From JAFARZ01 sp035651595 (GTDB lineage Bacteria; Actinomycetota; Actinomycetes; Streptosporangiales; Streptosporangiaceae), in NCBI GenBank assembly GCA_035651595.1, contig DASRFJ010000222.1, forward strand, positions 1 through 13,726: 13,726 nt of DNA, given 5' to 3'. The first letter of the stretch is position 1, and every line of letters begins with the position of its first letter. Shown one piece after another: positions 6,530 to 13,726 of the stretch. The position numbers were made by a program, and so were the translations under genes. The notes under the pieces are model-generated. The model saw only the letters and a program-made list of their open reading frames with translations, made no database searches and was not told where the DNA came from.

Positions 6530-8445
6530 CCGAACACACCCACACCCCAGATCGCGAAATGTCGGATTTGTCCCCCGGCGGGGTGCGGGCCGAGGCGGAC
6601 ACGGCGCTGAAGCGCGCCAGCGAGCACCTGCTCTCGCTCCAGCATCCCGAGGGGTGGTGGCAGGGCGAGCTCGAGACGAACGTGACGATGGACGCCGAAG
6701 ACCTGCTGCTGCGCGAGTTCCTCGGCATCCGGGACGAGGCGGCGCTGGCGGCGGCCGGCCGGTGGATCCGCTCGCAGCAGCGGGCGGACGGCACCTGGGC
6801 GAATTTCTACGGCGGGCCCGGCGACCTGTCCACCACCATCGAGGCCTACGTCGCGCTGCGCCTGGCCGGCGACGAGCCGGACCAGCCGCACATGCGGCGC
6901 GCTTCGGCATGGATCCGCGGGCAGGGCGGCGTCGAGGCGAGCCGGGTGTTCACCCGGATGTGGCTGGCGCTGTCCGGCAAGTGGTCCTGGGACGAGCTGC
7001 CGGTGATCCCGCCGGAGCTGATCTACCTGCCGTCCTGGTTCCCGCTGAACATCTACGACTGGGGCTGCTGGGCGCGTCAGACGATAGTGGCGCTCGCCGT
7101 CGTGCAGTCGTTCCGCCCGTCGCGACCGCTGTCGTTCGACATCGACGAGCTGAAGACAGCCAGCTCCGGCCAGCAGAGTACGCCGGTTCGTCCGCCGGCC
7201 GATCCGTGGGCGCGCGCCTTCAACACCCTCGATCGCCTCCTCCATCTTTACCGACCGGTAAAGTCGGTTAGGGGAGCCGCGCTGCGGCGGTGTGCGGAGT
7301 GGATCATCGCCCGGCAGGAGAAGGACGGCTGCTGGGGCGGCATTCAGCCGCCGTGGGTGTACTCGCTGATGGCGCTCGACCTGCTCGGCTATGACCTCAA
7401 GCACCCGGTGATGGCGCGCGGGCTGGCCGGCCTGGACCGGTTCACGATCACCGAACAGACCCCGGATGGCACGGTGCGCCGCCTTGAGGCGTGCCAGTCG
7501 CCGGTGTGGGACACGGTGCTGACGATGATCGCGCTCGCCGACGCGGGCCTGCCCGGCGACCATCCGGCCCTGGAGAGCGCCGCGAACTGGGTGCTCGGTG
7601 AGGAGATCCGGGGTCCGGGGGACTGGCAGGTGCGCCGCCCGAACGTCGCCCCGGGCGGCTGGGCGTTCGAGTTCGACAACGACAACTATCCGGACACCGA
7701 CGACACCGCCGAGGTGATTCTCGCGCTGCGCCGGGTACGTGTGGCCGATCAGGGAGCGATACAGCGGGGCCTGGAGTGGCTCACGGGAATGCAGTCGAAG
7801 GACGGCGGCTGGGGTGCCTTCGACGCGGACAACACCCGGGCGCTGGTGAACAAGCTGCCGTTCTGCGACTTCGGCGCGGTGATCGACCCGCCGTCGGCGG
7901 ACGTGACCGCGCACATCGTGGAGGCGTTCGCCGCCGAGGGCCAGGCAACCTCGCAAGCGTGCAAGCGCGGCGTGGTGTGGCTGCTGAAGGCCCAGGAGGC
8001 GGACGGATCATGGTTCGGCCGGTGGGGCGCGAACTACCTGTACGGGACCGGGGCGGTCGTGCCCGCGCTGATCGCGGCCGGGGTCCAGCCAAGCAAGCCG
8101 TGCATCCGGCGGGCCGTCGCCTGGCTGGAACGGCACCAGAACGAGGACGGCGGCTGGGGCGAGGACCTGCGCTCCTACGACGACCCGGCGCTGGGCGGCC
8201 AGGGCGAGTCCACCGCGTCGCAGACCGCGTGGGCGCTGCTGGCGCTGCTCGCCGCCGGCGAGCGAGACGGCAAGGCGGTCGAGGCCGGCGTGCGCTGGCT
8301 TGCCGCTACGCAGCTGCCGAACGGCTCCTGGGATGAGCCGTGGTTCACCGGGACCGGGTTCCCTGGTGACTTCTACATCAACTACCACCTCTACCGGCTG
8401 GCCTTCCCGGTGAGCGCGCTCGGCCGGTACCTGAGGGAAACCTGA
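6523..8445 (+). CDS. shc: Squalene-hopene cyclase
   Basis: A 640-residue class II terpene cyclase that converts squalene to hopene/hopanol as a monotopic membrane protein. The catalytic DXDD motif is D391-T-D393-D394. Six QxxxGxW repeats (QW motifs) start at 86, 265, 424, 491, 539 and 597. The C-terminal QLPNGSWDEPWFTGTGFP segment and the region around WANYLYG-type cyclase sequence are intact, and the length is normal. The start is not certain: GTG at 6523 overlaps the previous gene by seven bases without a good Shine-Dalgarno; ATG at 6559 (residue 13) is an alternative. Conserved sequence begins near residue 24, so either works. The stop overlaps the next ATG by one base (TGATG), so translation of the downstream gene is probably coupled. 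Confidence 0.96.
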   Translation: MVAEHTHTPDREMSDLSPGGVRAEADTALKRASEHLLSLQHPEGWWQGELETNVTMDAEDLLLREFLGIRDEAALAAAGRWIRSQQRADGTWANFYGGPGDLSTTIEAYVALRLAGDEPDQPHMRRASAWIRGQGGVEASRVFTRMWLALSGKWSWDELPVIPPELIYLPSWFPLNIYDWGCWARQTIVALAVVQSFRPSRPLSFDIDELKTASSGQQSTPVRPPADPWARAFNTLDRLLHLYRPVKSVRGAALRRCAEWIIARQEKDGCWGGIQPPWVYSLMALDLLGYDLKHPVMARGLAGLDRFTITEQTPDGTVRRLEACQSPVWDTVLTMIALADAGLPGDHPALESAANWVLGEEIRGPGDWQVRRPNVAPGGWAFEFDNDNYPDTDDTAEVILALRRVRVADQGAIQRGLEWLTGMQSKDGGWGAFDADNTRALVNKLPFCDFGAVIDPPSADVTAHIVEAFAAEGQATSQACKRGVVWLLKAQEADGSWFGRWGANYLYGTGAVVPALIAAGVQPSKPCIRRAVAWLERHQNEDGGWGEDLRSYDDPALGGQGESTASQTAWALLALLAAGERDGKAVEAGVRWLAATQLPNGSWDEPWFTGTGFPGDFYINYHLYRLAFPVSALGRYLRET

Positions 8446-9926
8446 TGACTGACGGGTTGCTGATCTGCACGCCGCTTGGGTTCGAGGCCCGGGCGGTCCG
8501 GCGCGGCCTGACCTCCTCGGACACGACCGTGCTGCGCACCGGGTACGGCACCGTGCGGGCGGGGCGCGTTGCCCAGGAGATTAGCCACCGCCGTTATGGC
8601 CAACTCGTGGTGATGGGGGTCGGCGGTGCGCTGAGCACCGACCTCAAGCCGGGAGACCTGGTAGTAGGCACTCGCGTCGGTGACATCGACTGTCCGTCGG
8701 CGGCGCTGCTCGCCGCCGAGCTGCGGCGGGCCGGGCTGACCGTTCACCTGGGACCGATCGTGACCGTGGACCACCTGGTCCGGAAGGCCGAACGGGCCGA
8801 ACTCGCCGAGACCGGTGCGATCCTCGTGGACATGGAGTCGGCGCCGCTGGCCGGCGCGGCGGGCGGGCGGCCGGTCGCGGTGGTGCGCGCGGTCTCCGAC
8901 AACCCGGACCGGCCGGTGGCCGGCATCGTGTCCGGCGGGCTCGCGGCGCTGCGTTCCTTGCGCAAAGCGGCGCCGGCGGTGGAGCGCTGGGCCTCGGCGT
9001 GTGCGTCACGGGACGTGCTGCTGGCCGGGCCGCGGTCGTTCTGTGCCGGCGTGGAGCGGGCCATCGAGATCGTGGAGCGGGCGCTCGAGCAGCAGGGCGC
9101 GCCGGTGTACGTGCGCAAGGAGATCGTGCACAACAAGCGCGTGGTCACCGACCTGGCCGGGCGCGGCGCGGTGTTCGTGGACGAGCTGGCGCAGGTGCCG
9201 GACGAGGCAACCGTGGTGTTCTCCGCGCACGGGGTGTCGCCGGCCGTGCGGGCCGAGGCGGCGGGGCGCGGGCTGTCGGTGATCGACGGGACGTGCCCGC
9301 TGGTGTCGAAGGTGCACGCGGAGGCGCGGCGGTTCGCCGCCGACGGGTACACGGTGGCGCTGATCGGGCACGCCGGCCACGAGGAGGTCGAGGGCACGCT
9401 GGGCGAGGCGCCCGATTCGATGGTCCTCGTGCAGACCGCCGAGGACGTGGCGGCACTCGAATCGCGCGACAAGATCGCGTACCTGATGCAGACCACGCTG
9501 TCGGTCGACGAGGCGGCGGACGTGGCGGGCGCGCTGCGCTCGCGCTTCCCGCAGGTGCGCGCGCCGGGCAGCGACGACATCTGCTACGCGACCACGAACC
9601 GGCAGGCGTCGGTGCGCGCGGTCGCGGCGGACTCTGAGCTGGTCCTGGTCGCGGGGTCGGCGAATTCCTCGAACTCGGTGCGCCTCGTGGAGGTGTGCGA
9701 GCGGGCCGGGACTCCGGCCCGGCTGATCGACGGCGCGTCGGACATCGAGCTGTCCTGGCTGGCCGGCGTGACGCGGATCGGGCTCACCGCGGGCGCGTCC
9801 GCGCCGCCGGCCGTGGTGTCGGAGATCATTTCGGCGTTGTCCGGGCTCGGCCCGGTTTCTGTGTCCGAGCGGGTGACGACCACCGAGTCGATCCGCTTTG
9901 GGCTCCCCAAGGAGGTAAGGCACTAA
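8445..9926 (+). CDS. hpnG-ispH: HpnG-IspH fusion: adenosylhopane phosphorylase + HMBPP reductase
   Basis: One 493-residue protein with two domains. Residues 1-182 resemble the HpnG nucleoside phosphorylase, which removes adenine from adenosylhopane: start MTDGLLICTPLGFEA, VMGVGGAL at 56-63, substrate-site VDME at 128-131 and the likely catalytic D152 in AVSDNPD. After only about eight linker residues, 191-493 is a full IspH that reduces HMBPP to IPP and DMAPP. Its three Fe-S cysteines are C200 (FCAGV), C284 (GTCPLV) and C380 (DDICYATTNR). By alignment from memory to the E. coli enzyme, H229, H262, H312, E314, T350/T351, S408, N410 and S452 match its substrate residues, and the spacing C200-H229-H262-C284-H312 is identical to C12-H41-H74-C96-H124. 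Both halves look active. The ATG at 8445 has GAGGG at 8433-8437. There is no internal stop or frameshift. Confidence 0.93.
   Translation: MTDGLLICTPLGFEARAVRRGLTSSDTTVLRTGYGTVRAGRVAQEISHRRYGQLVVMGVGGALSTDLKPGDLVVGTRVGDIDCPSAALLAAELRRAGLTVHLGPIVTVDHLVRKAERAELAETGAILVDMESAPLAGAAGGRPVAVVRAVSDNPDRPVAGIVSGGLAALRSLRKAAPAVERWASACASRDVLLAGPRSFCAGVERAIEIVERALEQQGAPVYVRKEIVHNKRVVTDLAGRGAVFVDELAQVPDEATVVFSAHGVSPAVRAEAAGRGLSVIDGTCPLVSKVHAEARRFAADGYTVALIGHAGHEEVEGTLGEAPDSMVLVQTAEDVAALESRDKIAYLMQTTLSVDEAADVAGALRSRFPQVRAPGSDDICYATTNRQASVRAVAADSELVLVAGSANSSNSVRLVEVCERAGTPARLIDGASDIELSWLAGVTRIGLTAGASAPPAVVSEIISALSGLGPVSVSERVTTTESIRFGLPKEVRH
9909..9916 (+). promoter_or_regulatory. Ribosome binding site of hpnH
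   Basis: AAGGAGGT is a near-perfect Shine-Dalgarno nine bases before ATG 9926. It decides the start: the same frame is open back to 9695, but that upstream part is a shadow of the IspH domain. It lies inside the last codons of the fusion gene. Confidence 0.85.
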
Positions 9927-10927
9927 TGGCTGTTTCGTTGCGTCAGTCTGTCCGCATGGGTTCGTACCTGGCCAAGCAGAAGCTCAAGGGGAACAAGAAG
10001 TTTCCCGTGCTGCTTGAGCTCGAGCCGCTGTTCGCGTGCAACCTGAAGTGCGCGGGCTGCGGGAAGATCCAGCAGCCGCACACCGTCCTGAAGCAGCGGA
10101 TGCCGGTGGAGCAGGCGCTCGCGGCGGTCGAGGAGTGCGGCGCGCCGATGGTGTCGCTGGCCGGCGGCGAGCCGCTGATGCACCCGCAGATCCACGAGAT
10201 CGTGAACGAGCTGATCAAGCGGAAGAAGTTCGTGTTCCTGTGCACGAACGCGCTGCTGCTGCCGAAGAAGCTGGACAACTTCAAGCCGTCCCCGTACTTC
10301 GCGTTCGTCGTGCACATCGACGGGCTCAAGGAGCGGCACGACGAGTCGGTCTGCAAGGAAGGCGTGTTCGACGAGGCCGTGGCCGCGATCAAGCTGGCCA
10401 AGTCGCGCGGGTTCAAGGTCAACACGAACACCACGTTCTTCAACACCGACACGCCGCAGACGGTCATCGACGTGCTGAACTACCTGAACGACGACCTGGG
10501 CATCGACGAGATGGAGATCTCGCCGGCCTATGCCTACGAGAAGGCGCCGGACCAGGAGCACTTCCTCGGCGTCGAGGAGACGCGGGAACTGTTCCGCAAG
10601 GCGTTCGCGGAGGGGCGGCGGAAGAAGTGGCGGCTCAACCACTCGCCGCTGTTCCTTGACTTCCTCGAGGGCAAGCAGGACTTCCAGTGCACGCCGTGGG
10701 GCATCCCGTCGTACTCGCTGCTCGGCTGGCAGCGGCCGTGCTACCTGATGGCGGACGGGTACGCCAAGTCCTGGAAGGAACTGATCGAGGAAACGGACTG
10801 GGACGCGTTCGGCCGCGGCAAGGATCCCCGGTGTGCGAACTGCATGGCGCACTGCGGGTACGAGCCTTCGGCCGTGCTGGCGACGGTCGGATCCCTGAAG
10901 GAGTCCATCCGCGCGTTCCGCGGCTGA
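9926..10927 (+). CDS. hpnH: HpnH, radical SAM adenosylhopane synthase
   Basis: A 333-residue radical SAM enzyme that joins the 5'-deoxyadenosyl group of SAM to a hopene (diploptene) to give adenosylhopane, the first step of C35 side-chain building. The [4Fe-4S] cluster motif CNLKCAGC supplies C38, C42 and C45. GGEP at 80-83 is the SAM-binding motif. A C-terminal region with C255, C272, C303, C306 and C310 (RCANCMAHCGYEPSAV) is typical of HpnH. The length is normal. The ATG overlaps the stop of the HpnG-IspH gene by one base (TAATG). Its product is the substrate of the HpnG domain encoded immediately upstream. It appears to be the last gene of the operon: 204 bases follow before the next one. 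Confidence 0.96.
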   Translation: MAVSLRQSVRMGSYLAKQKLKGNKKFPVLLELEPLFACNLKCAGCGKIQQPHTVLKQRMPVEQALAAVEECGAPMVSLAGGEPLMHPQIHEIVNELIKRKKFVFLCTNALLLPKKLDNFKPSPYFAFVVHIDGLKERHDESVCKEGVFDEAVAAIKLAKSRGFKVNTNTTFFNTDTPQTVIDVLNYLNDDLGIDEMEISPAYAYEKAPDQEHFLGVEETRELFRKAFAEGRRKKWRLNHSPLFLDFLEGKQDFQCTPWGIPSYSLLGWQRPCYLMADGYAKSWKELIEETDWDAFGRGKDPRCANCMAHCGYEPSAVLATVGSLKESIRAFRG

Positions 10928-11131
10928 GCGCAGCCGCTGGCACTCAGGAAGTCGGGGAGTTTCCGGAGTTAGCGTTCAGGGGCCATTCAGCAAGCAGGAT
11001 CAGGATCTGGACTGGCGCTGGATCTGACCGGGGCGGCCGTATTCGGCGGACCCCGGCGGATCCCGGCGCCGCCATGTCGGCTCTCGGCATTCGGCGCACG
11101 GTGCCGGCGCCGCGGTCCTCCAGGAGTCCAG
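10928..11131. other. Gap between the hopanoid operon and the ABC transporter genes
   Basis: 204 bases with no gene. GGCGGC at 11032-11037 could pair with GCCGCC at 11068-11073 over a 30-nt loop, but no T-run follows, so termination is not shown. CGGCGGACCC and CGGCGGATCC form a two-unit 10-bp direct repeat at 11044-11063. An AGGAG at 11122-11126 is the likely ribosome binding site of the permease gene. I see no convincing promoter hexamers. The size of the gap suggests a separate transcription unit. Confidence 0.5.
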
Positions 11132-12685
<1,554 letters not shown>

Positions 12686-12710
12686 CCAGGTTACGGAGGG
12701 AACGGTTTCG

Positions 12711-13448
12711 ATGTACAAGCTCAGCGATGTCACGAAGAACTATCAGAAGGGGCGGGGCGCGGTCGCGGCCCTGCGTGGCGTGGACCTCGTGGTTGAGGAC
12801 GGCGAGTGGCTGGCCATTCAGGGCCCGACCGGGCACGGCAAATCGACCCTGCTCCAGATCCTCGGCGGCCTTGACCGGCCGTCCAGCGGGATGGTCGAAT
12901 TCGACGGCCGTGACCTGGCGCAACTCAGGGAGGCCGAGGTGACCCGGGTGCGCGCGGCCTCGATCGGGTTCGTGTTCCAGACGTTCAACCTCGTGCCGAC
13001 GCTGTCCGCGCAGGAGAACGTGGAGGCCGCGCTGGTCCCGCTACGGGTTCCCGCCGCGTCGCGGCGGCAGCGGGCGGCGGCCGCGCTGGAGACGGTCGGC
13101 CTCGGCGACCGGCTGCGGCACGTCCCCGGCGAGCTGTCCGGCGGCCAGCAGCAGCGGGTCGCGATCGCGCGCGCCCTGGTCAAGGAGCCCAAGGTGCTGC
13201 TCGCCGACGAGCCCACCGGGAACCTGGACGAGGACACCAGGGACGAGATCATCGGGCTGCTCGAGAAGTTGTGGCGCGAGCACGGCCTCACGATGGTGCT
13301 GGTCACCCACGACAGCTGGGTCGCCCGGCGGGCGCAGCGGATCGGCGTGATGAAGCACGGCCGGCTGGGTTTCAAGAAGACCGCCGCGGTGAAGCAGGCG
13401 GCGCCGGTGCCTCGCCCGGCCCCCGTCGAGGAGCCGGAGTCGGAGTAG
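12711..13448 (+). CDS. ABC transporter ATP-binding protein (LolD/MacB-type)
   Basis: A 245-residue ATPase that pairs with the permease encoded upstream. Walker A GPTGHGKST is at 38-46, the Q-loop Q90 in FVFQTFNL, the signature LSGGQQQR at 142-149, Walker B VLLADEP at 162-168 with catalytic E167, and the switch His H200 in VTHD. All catalytic residues are present. The C-terminal tail from about 223 is Lys/Ala then Pro/Glu-rich, outside the core fold. GGAGGG at 12695-12700 lies ten bases before the ATG. The 25-base gap to the permease indicates one transcription unit. FVFQTFNLVPTLSAQENV is typical of the LolD/MacB/FtsE group rather than of nutrient importers. Confidence 0.95.
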   Translation: MYKLSDVTKNYQKGRGAVAALRGVDLVVEDGEWLAIQGPTGHGKSTLLQILGGLDRPSSGMVEFDGRDLAQLREAEVTRVRAASIGFVFQTFNLVPTLSAQENVEAALVPLRVPAASRRQRAAAALETVGLGDRLRHVPGELSGGQQQRVAIARALVKEPKVLLADEPTGNLDEDTRDEIIGLLEKLWREHGLTMVLVTHDSWVARRAQRIGVMKHGRLGFKKTAAVKQAAPVPRPAPVEEPESE

Positions 13449-13457
13449 CCTGAGGGT

Positions 13458-13726
13458 ATGCGTTCGAAGGGAATCGCGGCTGGCCTGGCCGCCATCGGTG
13501 TGGCCGTCGCCACCGAGCTGAAGAAACCCGCCGAAGAGCGGACCTGGCATGGCGAGATCGCCGGGTTCATCCCGTACGACCTGCGCCCGCCCACCGTGGA
13601 CGGCGCCAAGCGGAAACTGTGGGACCCGACCGGTAAGTTCTGGTCGCCGTCGGTGTTCGGCGTCGGCTGGACGCCCAACCTCGGGCGGCTGGCCGCCCAG
13701 TTCGGCCTGCTGGAGTCGGCCGGGAC
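13458..13726 (+). CDS. DUF5808 protein, N-terminal part (runs off the window)
   Basis: At least 89 residues are visible and the frame is open to the last base. After a short Ala-rich N-terminus (MRSKGIAAGLAAIGVAVA), residues 28-75 read as a DUF5808 module: RTWHGEIAGFIPYDLRPP, then KRKLWDP and the signature VFGVGWTPN at 67-75. The function of the domain is unknown; it is common in actinobacteria, often as part of small membrane or stand-alone proteins. The ATG follows the ATPase stop by only nine bases and lies in the same reading frame, so it is probably co-transcribed and translationally coupled. GAGGG at 13452-13456 is only one base from the ATG, too close for a normal ribosome binding site; GTG at 13500 is an alternative start. 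Confidence 0.75.
   Translation, partial: MRSKGIAAGLAAIGVAVATELKKPAEERTWHGEIAGFIPYDLRPPTVDGAKRKLWDPTGKFWSPSVFGVGWTPNLGRLAAQFGLLESAG

Noticed and set aside
5036..7956. Two very long minus-strand open frames (5036-6910 and 5620-7956)
   Set aside because: They lie opposite the prenyl synthase and shc genes, are Arg/Ala/Gly/His-rich, and show no domain. Long antisense frames are expected in high-GC coding DNA.
9695..9925. Upstream extension of the hpnH frame
   Set aside because: The 77 extra codons overlap the IspH domain in another frame and translate to Arg/Gly-rich sequence; ATG 9926 has a near-perfect Shine-Dalgarno and matches the expected HpnH N-terminus.

Overview
The window is high-GC DNA with almost no non-coding strand space inside genes and frequent GTG starts, typical of an actinomycete. 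The gene content supports this: a SpoIIE-type phosphatase, a DUF5808 protein and a compact hopanoid locus whose gene order resembles the one I remember from Streptomyces. I cannot name the genus from sequence alone.

Layout. 114-1223 is a membrane-anchored PP2C/SpoIIE-type phosphatase. 1224-2291 is about 1.07 kb with no convincing gene. It holds an imperfect 27+27 bp inverted repeat, two short 12-bp minisatellites, a terminator-like hairpin, and just before the next gene two pairs of TGAC/GTCA palindromes plus an AT-rich palindrome, which I read as the control region of the operon. 2292-10927 is a seven-gene, tightly coupled hopanoid operon: hpnC, hpnD, hpnE, a short-chain polyprenyl diphosphate (probably FPP) synthase, squalene-hopene cyclase, a fused HpnG-IspH protein and hpnH. 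After a 204-bp gap, 11132-13448 encodes an ABC transporter of the MacB/LolCDE class (permease, then ATPase). The window ends inside a DUF5808 gene starting at 13458.

How the genes fit together. The IspH half of the fusion makes IPP/DMAPP. The prenyl synthase condenses these to FPP. HpnD makes presqualene diphosphate from FPP, HpnC converts it to hydroxysqualene, HpnE reduces that to squalene, and Shc cyclises squalene to hopene. HpnH adds the adenosyl group from SAM, and the HpnG half removes adenine to give phosphoribohopane. The operon therefore contains both the last step of precursor supply and the first two side-chain steps.

The most unusual item is the single polypeptide at 8445-9926 that joins a complete-looking IspH to the HpnG nucleoside phosphorylase. 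Next are the paired palindromic operators at 2080-2251 and the inverted repeat at 1519-1600. No RNA genes, CRISPR arrays, insertion sequences or phage genes were recognised.
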